From Firmicutes bacterium UBA911 (GTDB taxonomy: Bacteria; Bacillota; Desulfotomaculia; Desulfotomaculales; Desulforudaceae), in contig DBEH01000006.1 in assembly GCA_002294005.1 (NCBI GenBank), positions 1 through 26,648 on the forward strand: 26,648 nucleotides of DNA, in the 5' to 3' direction. A program made the position numbers and the translations under genes. The first letter of the stretch is position 1; each line of letters begins with the position of its first letter. The notes under the pieces were generated by a model. The model had not been told where the DNA came from. It made no database searches and saw only the letters and a list, made by a program, of their open reading frames with translations. This document shows positions 1-7,678 of the stretch, piece after piece.

Positions 1-4
1 CGAA

Positions 5-91
5 GCCGAGGAATAGCGGCGACCGACTGTTTGAGACCGCGAAGCGGACGAGTTTCGGCGCCGCCTGAGGCGAGCGAGTTCATTCCTTGGC
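5..91. repeat. Structured palindromic element at the left edge, downstream of acsD
   Basis: Bases 5-14 pair with 82-91 (ten pairs, one of them G-T). Two small hairpins are nested inside: CCGC-GAA-GCGG at 37-47 and CGCC-TGA-GGCG at 62-72. A further stem, 104-110 with 117-123, lies between this element and the acsD stop codon. None of the stems has a T-run, so this is not a classical intrinsic terminator. It may be an interspersed palindromic repeat or the edge of an element cut by the window. No convincing gene was seen in bases 1-160. Confidence 0.45.
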
Positions 92-160
92 GCGGACACA
101 GTGACCGGAGTTAATGCCCCGGTGCAGCAAATCGGGCGAAATCTAAATTGCGCTGTAGGG

Positions 161-1057
161 TTAAGAGAGTTGCGTGATCATTTTCCGCACCAGTTGCATA
201 CTGTCCGGTGAACTCATTACGGCGAGGTTGGTTCCGGCCAGGAACAGGGTCAGGGTGGTTATGGCTTCCCAGAGAATCCCCTGCTGGGCGTTCTCCCGGG
301 CTTCTTTTGTTTTCCAGCAGTCCCTGCCGACGTTCGCAATCATGGGCATTTTCATCATGTTGTCGGTGTAGATCACCGCCACCTGTTTAATCCGCTCCAT
401 GACCGAAAAGCTGTACTCCATACCGTACCCCAGTGCAGAGGATAAGGGGTCGATGACGATCCGCTCCTTGGGGAAGAACTTGGACAGCTTGATGTTTAGT
501 TCTTTGGCCAGGTTGATGTCCAGCGGGGACTGGGCGATCACCCGATGTCCGTACTCCAGGGCCGCCCTCCCGATCTCCTCGTAGTTCTCCTTCACCACCG
601 GCCCCAAGAGTACGGCGTCGCCCGCGCAGGCTCCGGCAATCTCTTTCAGCGCCCGGGTGTCGGCGTCCTTTTCGCCGACCCCGTAAACGATCAAAGGCAC
701 CGGCAGGGCGTCGCTCAGTTCCTTCACCCTGGAGGCTAAAGCCGGCACGTCAACATCTTCGGTCCCGGCGGAAGTCAGGTAGAGACAAATGAGGTCCGCC
801 CGGTACACCTCCAGACATTTTTTTGCCCACGCCACCGGCGAAAAGACGACGTCGCCGAAGCGGGCGCGCAGGTGTTCCGGCCACGTTTCCGGCGGGCTAT
901 CCCAAACCTCCAGCGCAATCAGCGGGGGATGAGGCAGCTTTCCTTCAAATGAATGAAAAGAAAGTGTGTTTTCCCCGCCGAGGGTAATTGTTTTATCCTC
1001 TTTCCCGAAAGTCACCTCGAGGATATTCCCTTTATAGGTCTCCAGATACTCTTTCAT
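161..1057 (-). CDS. acsD: Corrinoid iron-sulfur protein small subunit (AcsD, delta)
   Basis: This is the small, TIM-barrel-like subunit of the corrinoid/Fe-S protein. With AcsC it carries the methyl group from AcsE to acetyl-CoA synthase. The 298-residue length fits bacterial AcsD (about 310) better than the longer archaeal CdhD. Family-like segments include PLIVYGVGEKDAD, the YGMEYSFSVMERI region and the C-terminal segment with MMKMPMIANVGRDCWKTKE. An in-frame TTG lies one codon upstream at 1060, but the ATG at 1057 is the better start, following a GGAAGG-like ribosome site. It starts 31 bases after the acsE stop and is the last gene of the operon inside the window. The product is assigned with high confidence; the last few bases before the window edge hold no clear terminator. 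Confidence 0.93.
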   Translation of the reverse strand: MKEYLETYKGNILEVTFGKEDKTITLGGENTLSFHSFEGKLPHPPLIALEVWDSPPETWPEHLRARFGDVVFSPVAWAKKCLEVYRADLICLYLTSAGTEDVDVPALASRVKELSDALPVPLIVYGVGEKDADTRALKEIAGACAGDAVLLGPVVKENYEEIGRAALEYGHRVIAQSPLDINLAKELNIKLSKFFPKERIVIDPLSSALGYGMEYSFSVMERIKQVAVIYTDNMMKMPMIANVGRDCWKTKEARENAQQGILWEAITTLTLFLAGTNLAVMSSPDSMQLVRKMITQLS

Positions 1058-1088
1058 CAAAGCCTTCCGCTCCTTTCCACGAAACAGC

Positions 1089-1961
1089 CTAGACTTCCAG
1101 CCAGGAGTGGGAATACAATACTTTTCCCGCCAATACGCTCACCGTCTTGACGAGTTCCGCTTCCGGCGGCGGAAGGTCGGCCGGGTTGATTTCTTCGTCC
1201 ATCGCCCGGTGGATCAGTTCTGTCTGCGCCGGTCTTTCCCCCCGGACCAGGGCGATCAGTTCGCGGTCGAAGCTGTCCACGATGGCCGAATAAAGGCCGT
1301 GCCGCTGCAACATTGCCAACTCCACCCGACTTAAAATGCTTCTCAGATGCTGGGGAACACCGTTGATCATATTGGATAAGCCCAGGGTTGATTTGGCTCC
1401 CGGCGCAATGTCCGGCAACATGCTCATAAACTCCAGCAACTGCACCACCTGGGGCTGGTCCACCCCGATGGGCATCATGATGGGGTCGACCCAGATGTTT
1501 TCGTTGGGGATGCCGATCTCGTTGGCGTGGGCGATTGTCTCCATAATCGCTTCGGCCCGGGCGACCGTGTCGGAAGGAATCCCCTTGTCGGTGAGGACCG
1601 ATAAGATCACATCACAATCATATTTTTTGGCCAGAGGGAGCATTTCCCTTTTGCTGTCTTCCCGGCCGGAGGCGGAATTTAAAAGCGGTCTTTTCTTGCA
1701 AACGGCGAGGCCGGCCTCCATTGCCCTGGGGTTTAAGGTGTCCAGCGAAAACGGGAGATCCACCACCTCCTGGACGACCTCCACCAGCCAACGCATCACC
1801 TCCGGGTCTTTTCTGGCCGGCCCGATGTTCAGGTCGAGGTAATCCACCCCCCGAGCGGCCTGCTTTGCGGCCAATTCCTGCAAGAGAAGGGCGTTCCGCT
1901 CCTTGATGGCCTCCGACACTGCTTTGGCCAGTATGTGGATGTTTTCCCCGATTAAAATCAT
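1089..1961 (-). CDS. acsE: Methyltetrahydrofolate:corrinoid/Fe-S protein methyltransferase (AcsE)
   Basis: AcsE transfers the N5-methyl group of methyl-THF to the cobalt of AcsCD. The pterin-binding barrel is recognisable from LDLNIGP, SLDTLNPRAMEAG, LLNSASG, WVDPIMMP and GLSNMINGVP. These correspond to the folate-contacting Asp/Asn positions of the Moorella enzyme. The protein is 290 residues, about 28 longer than the Moorella one because of a C-terminal extension. Upstream in-frame starts at 1991 and 1967 exist. The ATG at 1961 is preferred because it overlaps the acsC stop (ATGA) and sits nine bases after a perfect AAGGAGG. This layout implies translational coupling with acsC. The gene is of the bacterial methyl-branch type, in contrast with the archaeal-like carbonyl branch of the same operon. 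Confidence 0.93.
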   Translation of the reverse strand: MILIGENIHILAKAVSEAIKERNALLLQELAAKQAARGVDYLDLNIGPARKDPEVMRWLVEVVQEVVDLPFSLDTLNPRAMEAGLAVCKKRPLLNSASGREDSKREMLPLAKKYDCDVILSVLTDKGIPSDTVARAEAIMETIAHANEIGIPNENIWVDPIMMPIGVDQPQVVQLLEFMSMLPDIAPGAKSTLGLSNMINGVPQHLRSILSRVELAMLQRHGLYSAIVDSFDRELIALVRGERPAQTELIHRAMDEEINPADLPPPEAELVKTVSVLAGKVLYSHSWLEV

Positions 1962-3343
1962 CCGCATGTTCCTCCTTCCGCTTCCTTCCATTTGGCGAAC
2001 AGTTTGGGCATAAACGCAGGTAGTTCTTCGGCCTCTTTGGGCCCCACAATGACCTCCCAGCCGGGCAGTTCGTCTTCGATCTCACCTTTGATCCGGGCGG
2101 CCAAGCCGGGGATGATCAGCCTCTTTTTCTTCAGTTTTCCTTCCAAGCCGCTGTTCTTGATAAATGGGCCGATGGTCTCCCCGGCGAATTTGCCCGTTGA
2201 CCACGCGGCCAGGACGCACAACCCGTCGGTTCCCTTCACACCCAGATAACCGGGGATCTTGCTTGCTTCCACGCCGCTCGCCACCGCGAAATAGGTCAGG
2301 GCGAAGTTGGTGGTGAGAACAACAGGCGATACTTCGTTGGGCGCACCAATTTCGTAGACTTTCTCCTCCACCGCCAGCGGCACGCGCGGATCGGTGTAAA
2401 TGCTGAGCCGGTGAACCAGCAGGGGAAAAAGCGTTTCTTCGTGCAGGTCGCTGAGCACAATTACCGAAGCATACTTGATCACCAGGACCGCGGCCAGGAG
2501 CGCTTCTTGGGCTGCGTCTTCGGCCTTAAGCGGCAGGAAGGAAATGATCGGGTACCCCAGCGGCCGGAAGGTGTGCGTTAGAGCAGCCCGCCTGATCAGG
2601 GTGTAGTCCCGGAGGGCCTCCTTCAGATTCTGCGGGGAGGTGTCGATCATGATCTCCGAAACACCGGCGGCTCTTAGCTTCGTGGTTACGGCCACGACCT
2701 CTTCCAAGTTTTGACCCCTCACCGCTACGGGAACGACCTTTTTCTTTAAGCCGGGGAGAGCCTCCTCCAAATTGGCGTTGGTAAGCGGGTACAGAAGCGG
2801 CTTTTGGTCGGCAACCAGGTCGCGGGCGGCAAAAAGCGTCCCTAACTCCTCGCACATCAACACCATGGGCCGCTTTTCCCGAGCCACCCCGGCAACCACG
2901 GACAGATACCTTTCTTTACTGCCGCTTTCAAATTTGAGGACTGCAAGGTCGGCCCGCAGCTTGAAGGTTACCCACGTGAATTCGTATTCATCAAGCCTTT
3001 TCAACTTGGCGTTTATGGCCTGATCGGTCTCGATGTCGGAAATCAACACGGCCAGGCCGGGTGGGCGCAAAAAGGTCTTCTCGTGGCGATGGACGACCTC
3101 TTCTTCCCCCACCGTCAGCATCCTTTCGCCGGTGCCCACGCTGACCAGCTTGATGGGCGGGGTGATGGCGTCAATGATCCACTCCTTCACTTCCGGATCA
3201 AGATGGGGACACTTTTCCAGCGACACCCCGCCGGAGACCAATTTCATGGCAAAGGCCAGACAGGTGGGAAATCCGCATTCCTTGCAGTTCCTCTTCCCCC
3301 CGTCGGGGAGCTTTTTCTGGATGTCGGATGGTTTTAGAGGCAT
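1958..3343 (-). CDS. acsC: Corrinoid iron-sulfur protein large subunit (AcsC, gamma)
   Basis: This is the large subunit of the corrinoid/Fe-S protein, the methyl carrier between AcsE and acetyl-CoA synthase. The N-terminal [4Fe-4S] domain shows Cys20, Cys23, Cys28 and Cys45, the arrangement that re-activates Co(II). A barrel and a C-terminal B12-binding domain follow, with segments such as GVKGTDGLCVLAAWSTGKFAG near residues 365-385. Its 461 residues match the family (about 446 in Moorella). The ATG at 3343 follows AAGGAGGGGGAG. It lies 51 bases after acsB and overlaps acsE by four bases. The archaeal homologue is CdhE; length alone does not separate the two, so the lineage is unresolved here, but the function is secure. 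Confidence 0.94.
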   Translation of the reverse strand: MPLKPSDIQKKLPDGGKRNCKECGFPTCLAFAMKLVSGGVSLEKCPHLDPEVKEWIIDAITPPIKLVSVGTGERMLTVGEEEVVHRHEKTFLRPPGLAVLISDIETDQAINAKLKRLDEYEFTWVTFKLRADLAVLKFESGSKERYLSVVAGVAREKRPMVLMCEELGTLFAARDLVADQKPLLYPLTNANLEEALPGLKKKVVPVAVRGQNLEEVVAVTTKLRAAGVSEIMIDTSPQNLKEALRDYTLIRRAALTHTFRPLGYPIISFLPLKAEDAAQEALLAAVLVIKYASVIVLSDLHEETLFPLLVHRLSIYTDPRVPLAVEEKVYEIGAPNEVSPVVLTTNFALTYFAVASGVEASKIPGYLGVKGTDGLCVLAAWSTGKFAGETIGPFIKNSGLEGKLKKKRLIIPGLAARIKGEIEDELPGWEVIVGPKEAEELPAFMPKLFAKWKEAEGGTCG

Positions 3344-3394
3344 GTACTCCCCCTCCTTAAAGTATGATCAGCCCTAAGATTAGGCCTCAAGAGC

Positions 3395-4594
3395 CTAGCC
3401 ACCCATCACGGGATGCTCCACTTTTTGGAGAAACTCAATCAGGTCATCGACGTTTTTGACCTCCTTTTCAGAAGCGATTTTTTCGAAAAGGTCGGGGGGG
3501 ATGGCCTCTTTTACCAATTCCTTAACCGTGCTGGGCATCCAGACCACCCTTCGCAATCCGCCGTCGGTGATCAGGAACTTGGGGGATTTAAGGTAGGAAA
3601 CGGCCATTCCCACGTACCCTTCCCGCTGTTGGCCGCCGCTGGCCTGAGCGGCCAGGGTGGAGAAGGGAGCACCGATGACCGCTTCCCCGGCAAAGTCGCG
3701 GTGGATGATGCCGAAGCCGTCCACCTCCGGGATATAGAAGCAGATCGACTGGAAGCAGCCGCAGGCGGTGTGGGGGTTTTCCAGGGCGCTGTGCAGGCAG
3801 CAAACAGAAGTCCGACCCAAGGATCTTTGCGTCACGACCTCGTTGACCCCGCTGTAAATGTGTTTTTCGGGATCCAAGAGTTCGCCTTTCGGTACGGCAA
3901 AAATAGCTCCCTCCGGGTCGATCTTGGAGGATGCTCTCCCGTCCAACCAGCTGATGGCGCCGCACAAGGACATCCGCTCCGGAGTGATGATGCACACGTG
4001 GGTTGGAGCGAAGCTCTGGCAGAGAACACAGCCGTAGAATTCATCCACCTCTTCTTCGGTCATTCCCTTCAAGCGCGCGTCCCGGGCGTCATAAACCGGC
4101 CTCGCTTTTAAAACATGCGCTTTTACCTTTTCAGGGTTGGTTATAAAGGTTACCTGCATTTTTTCGATGATGGGCAGCTCGTTGGTAAAAAGCATAATCA
4201 TTATTTGACCGACCTCTTGCAAAGACTGCAGTCCTTTTTTGTGGCTTTCCTTGTGCAGCCGCAACCAAATATGGTCCCTTTGCGCCATGTGCCAGAAACC
4301 CTCGATGTAATTGCAGTACTGGTGGATACGGCGTTCGAAAACGGGCTCCATATCTCTTTCCAGTTGTTCTCCGGCCACTTCCACGCCAATGAAGAGGGGG
4401 GAGGTGGTTCCCTCCGCCATGTCCTTGATGTCCGGGCCGATGACTTCCACTCTTTCGTGCTCGACTTCATTTGCGGACCTCAAGGTGACCAATTCTCCTT
4501 TGTATTCGCACCGGGGTCCTCCGAATTCAACGTGGAAGTCGTGTTTTCTTACGCTTTCGCCTTCGTACTGGGGTCCCACGTCTACCGGAAACAT
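3395..4594 (-). CDS. acsB: Acetyl-CoA synthase, short archaeal-like form (AcsB/CdhC)
   Basis: This enzyme condenses methyl, CO and CoA to acetyl-CoA at the Ni-Ni-[4Fe-4S] A cluster. With the ATG at 4594 (six bases after AAGGAGG) the protein has 399 residues. An in-frame upstream start at 4636 is less likely. Cluster ligands are visible as Cys189, Cys192, Cys201, Cys211 and the Cys278-Gly-Cys280 motif (ACGCFQ). The spacing is identical to the Moorella ligands 506/509/518/528/595/597, a constant offset of 317. The roughly 310-residue N-terminal domain of bacterial ACS, which docks on CODH and lines the CO tunnel, is therefore absent, as in archaeal CdhC. The gap of 87 bases to the preceding gene contains no trace of that domain, so this looks like the native short form and not a truncation. 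Confidence 0.92.
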   Translation of the reverse strand: MFPVDVGPQYEGESVRKHDFHVEFGGPRCEYKGELVTLRSANEVEHERVEVIGPDIKDMAEGTTSPLFIGVEVAGEQLERDMEPVFERRIHQYCNYIEGFWHMAQRDHIWLRLHKESHKKGLQSLQEVGQIMIMLFTNELPIIEKMQVTFITNPEKVKAHVLKARPVYDARDARLKGMTEEEVDEFYGCVLCQSFAPTHVCIITPERMSLCGAISWLDGRASSKIDPEGAIFAVPKGELLDPEKHIYSGVNEVVTQRSLGRTSVCCLHSALENPHTACGCFQSICFYIPEVDGFGIIHRDFAGEAVIGAPFSTLAAQASGGQQREGYVGMAVSYLKSPKFLITDGGLRRVVWMPSTVKELVKEAIPPDLFEKIASEKEVKNVDDLIEFLQKVEHPVMGG

Positions 4595-4681
4595 TTTTCT
4601 CCTCCTTCCAAGAAAAACGGTTTCTTTGGTCGTCAATGGCCACGGTCGCCTCGCGGGGGTGGACTTGGCAGCCTGCGCTTT

Positions 4682-7678
4682 TTACGGCGTGTATGGCAGA
4701 GGCCAAAACTGAGCCCTGCCCAGGCCGAAAAATTCGCTTTCGTGCAGCACGTCCGTCCCTGAGTGTTCTTTATCGGGGCAAGGCCAGCGCAAGCCCCTCA
4801 CCTCCGGATCGAGCCGGTCGTAGCTGACCCCCGCATGGGTGGGGTAGAGGGACGATATTTCCTCCATGATTTGGGAGGGGTGGTTGTAGGCAAATCCCCC
4901 GGCTTCCATGCGGCGGGCAATCGCGCAGATAATCCACCAGTCCGGCTTAGCGGCCCCGGGCGGTTCGGCTGCCTGGCGGACGCGCTGGATAAGGCGGTCC
5001 ACTGCCGTGAAGGTCCCCTCTTTTTCCGTAAAACCGGCCGTGGGAAGCACGACCTGCGCCAGCTTTGCCGTTTCGGTCAGAAACATGTCCTGGACCACCA
5101 CGAAGGGGGCTTTTGAAAGGACCTTGCGCACACTATCCGCATCCGCCGCTTTGGTCACCGGGTCGGCGCCGGTAATGTACCGGACCCTCGTTTCGTTTTC
5201 TGCTGACCCGGCGGGTTCGGGGACGGCGCACCCCCACGCGGCGGCAACTTTTTCCTTGCTCACTAAAGACCAAGGGTGGGTGACGTCCAGGTCAAGGGTG
5301 CCTTGAAAGTTGCTCCGGCCGACTAGAGGCACGAAGCCCGCACCCGGCTTGCCGTAGTTGCCGGTCACCAAGGCCAACTGGGCCAGCGCCCGGACGCTGT
5401 CCCGGCCCGTGGGGCGTGCCGCGATTTCTTCGGACCAGAAGAGGAGGCCCGGCTTGCTGGTGGCGTACACCCAGGCCGCTTCCCGGAGCTGCGCGCCGGG
5501 AACGCCGGTGATTTCCACTGCTTTCTCAACGGTGAAGCCGGCGAGGGATTTTTGAAAAGCGTCAAAATTGGTGGTCCTCTCCCGGATAAACCCCTCGTCG
5601 TGGAGCTTTTCGTCCAGAATAGCCCTGGCCATTCCCAGCAGCAAAGCAAGCTCCGTACCCGGGCGAAGCGCAAGGCGAAGGTGGGGCAGCCGGCCGAGGG
5701 GTATTTCCCGGGAGCCGGCAATGATCAGTTTCGCCCCCTTTTTAACCGATTTGCCGATTTCAAAGCCGATGAGCGGGTGGGATTCAGTAGGGCTGGCGCC
5801 AATCACCAAATGACCGGCCGCCCTTTCAATTTGCCCGACGGGAACGGTCATGGCCGTGCTGCCCACGGTTCGGCCCAAGCCCTCCAACAATCCGGCCCGG
5901 CTTGTAAGCGACTCAATGTCGGTCACGTTACTCGTTCCCAGCACCGCCCAGGCGAACTTCAAGGCCAGGTAGATTTCTTCGTTGGTGACCCGGGGGCCGT
6001 ACCAAACAACCGCTTCCTTTCCTTTGTGCCGGGAAAATTCGCCGGCCACCAGGTCCAGCGCCTCTTCCCAACCGGCTTCCACGAACCGGCCGCCTTTTTT
6101 GATTAAGGGGGTTTTCAGGCGGTCGGGGTGATTGAGCATCGCCCAGCCGAACCGGCCCCTCCCGCAGAGGCGCCCCTGGCTGGTTTGGTGGTTGAGGTTG
6201 CGGCGGGCACTGACCAGCCTGCCGCCCCGGGTGCCGAAGTAGATACCGCAGCCGGTCCCGCACGCCGCACACACTGTTTCCACTTCCCGGGCGGGCTGCA
6301 CCAGCCCCTTGGGCAAAAGGGCCCCCACCGGGCAGCGGGCCACGCATTCGCCGCAGGACTCGCAGGTTGACTCGGCCAGACTTGTTCCCTGCCGGGGGAC
6401 CACCACCCTCCGGTTGTCCACGCGTTTAAACTCCAGCGCGTCCGCGCCGTTGATCTGCCGGCAAGTGCGGAGGCAAATCCCGCAGGCGACGCAACGGGAG
6501 CGGTCGAGAACAAAGTACGGGTGGCTCCCGTCCACTTCCGCAAAGGGGGTTGGGATGCCCGCCATTTCCTGGTAGACCCCTACGTAGCCGACCACTTCTT
6601 GTAGCCTGCACCGGCCGTTTTTCGCGCAGTTCAGGCAGTCCCCGTTGTGGCCGGCCAGGATTACTTTCACCGCCGCCGCCTGCGCTTCCTGGGCCTGCGG
6701 CGAGCTGGTCCGCACGACCATCCCTTCCCCAGCCCGGGCCGTGCACGAAGGCACAACCTTGCCGTCGGTTTCCACCGCGCAGACCCGGCATCCGCCGGAG
6801 CCCGTGAGTTCGGGGTGGAAACACAGGAAAGGAATGTAGAGGCCCGCCTTTTGCGCCGCCTCTAAAACGGTAACTCCCCTCCCCACGCTCACTTCCAGGC
6901 CGTCAATGGTAAGGCTGACGGCCTCTGCCACCGGTCCCCTTTCTTTCAGGAAAAGGGGTGTTTCCGGGCGGCGGCGCTCACTCTCCCGGACAACCTGGGG
7001 TGGAATGAGGACGCCCTCCCGGGCCGGCCCGGCCGACACTTTGGGCAAAAGGGCGCCCACGGGACAGCGGGCCACGCACTCGCCGCAGGAGACGCAGTTT
7101 GACTCGTGCAGAGGCTTGTTTCCGAAGGCGGCGATGGTGGTGGCGCGGCCCCGGAAAGCAAAGTCGATGGCGTTCACCTGGGCGATCTCGCGGCACGTCC
7201 GTATGCAGATCCCGCATAAAAGGCACTTGTTGTAGTTTCTGACGATCCACGGGTGCGTGTCGTCCAGGGGCTTTTTGAGCTCGATGCGCCTTAACTCCTT
7301 GAATTCGGTGGCTTCAAGGCCTGTGTAGCGGGCTGCCTCCTGAAGCTTGCAGTTCAGGTTCTTCCCGCAGGTAAGGCAGTCCGACTCGTGTTCGGCCAGG
7401 ATGACTCCCACTATGTGCCGGCGGTAGTTGTCCAGGTTCGGGCTTTTGGTGGCGACCTGCATCCCGCCGGCGACCGGCGTGCGACAAGCGGCCACCATTT
7501 TCCCGTCGGCCTCGACCATGCACACCCGGCACAAGCCGGCCGGTTTTAGATCGGGGTGGTGACAAAGATACGGAATATAGATGCCGTTTCTTAGAGCGGC
7601 CTCCAGTATGGTCGCCCCTTTTCCGGGGACCCTGACGGGCAAGCCGTTAATGGTGAGTTTAACCGCCTCCATTTTCAT
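4682..7678 (-). CDS. Formate-dehydrogenase-like/NuoG-like Fe-S protein with duplicated ferredoxin modules and no catalytic Cys/Sec
   Basis: This 998-residue protein starts with two tandem NuoG/hydrogenase-type ferredoxin modules. Module 1 (residues 1-210) has a [2Fe-2S] site (C39, C50, C53, C65), a His-ligated cluster (H97, C101, C104, C110) and two [4Fe-4S] sites (C152-C162, C195-C205). Module 2 (about 253-455) repeats this with C286, C297, C300, C312; H344, C348, C351, C357; C396-C406; C439-C449. A molybdopterin-oxidoreductase domain follows with a proximal cluster (C470, C473, C477, C505) and the LCGRGRFG motif. Where formate dehydrogenases have D-H-C-A-R-L-(U/C)-H, this protein has T-D-I-E-S-L-T-S (586-593). 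Both the metal-binding Cys/Sec and the adjacent His are missing. It probably acts as an electron relay with the NuoE/NuoF neighbours; formate activity is doubtful. ATGA overlap with nuoF. Confidence 0.85.
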   Translation of the reverse strand: MKMEAVKLTINGLPVRVPGKGATILEAALRNGIYIPYLCHHPDLKPAGLCRVCMVEADGKMVAACRTPVAGGMQVATKSPNLDNYRRHIVGVILAEHESDCLTCGKNLNCKLQEAARYTGLEATEFKELRRIELKKPLDDTHPWIVRNYNKCLLCGICIRTCREIAQVNAIDFAFRGRATTIAAFGNKPLHESNCVSCGECVARCPVGALLPKVSAGPAREGVLIPPQVVRESERRRPETPLFLKERGPVAEAVSLTIDGLEVSVGRGVTVLEAAQKAGLYIPFLCFHPELTGSGGCRVCAVETDGKVVPSCTARAGEGMVVRTSSPQAQEAQAAAVKVILAGHNGDCLNCAKNGRCRLQEVVGYVGVYQEMAGIPTPFAEVDGSHPYFVLDRSRCVACGICLRTCRQINGADALEFKRVDNRRVVVPRQGTSLAESTCESCGECVARCPVGALLPKGLVQPAREVETVCAACGTGCGIYFGTRGGRLVSARRNLNHQTSQGRLCGRGRFGWAMLNHPDRLKTPLIKKGGRFVEAGWEEALDLVAGEFSRHKGKEAVVWYGPRVTNEEIYLALKFAWAVLGTSNVTDIESLTSRAGLLEGLGRTVGSTAMTVPVGQIERAAGHLVIGASPTESHPLIGFEIGKSVKKGAKLIIAGSREIPLGRLPHLRLALRPGTELALLLGMARAILDEKLHDEGFIRERTTNFDAFQKSLAGFTVEKAVEITGVPGAQLREAAWVYATSKPGLLFWSEEIAARPTGRDSVRALAQLALVTGNYGKPGAGFVPLVGRSNFQGTLDLDVTHPWSLVSKEKVAAAWGCAVPEPAGSAENETRVRYITGADPVTKAADADSVRKVLSKAPFVVVQDMFLTETAKLAQVVLPTAGFTEKEGTFTAVDRLIQRVRQAAEPPGAAKPDWWIICAIARRMEAGGFAYNHPSQIMEEISSLYPTHAGVSYDRLDPEVRGLRWPCPDKEHSGTDVLHESEFFGLGRAQFWPLPYTP

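Noticed and set aside
3395..4636. acsB as a truncated pseudogene
   Set aside because: All six A-cluster Cys are present, the ribosome site is strong and the shape matches archaeal CdhC, so the short length is native.
3413..4762. Several plus-strand open frames opposite acsB (for example 3413-4111 and 4115-4762)
   Set aside because: They mirror acsB codons, show no family motif and have no ribosome site. The minus-strand gene explains the sequence fully.
4682..7678. A selenocysteine (in-frame TGA) in the FDH-like protein
   Set aside because: The frame is open throughout and the expected Sec position is an ordinary Thr codon, so there is no TGA to decode.
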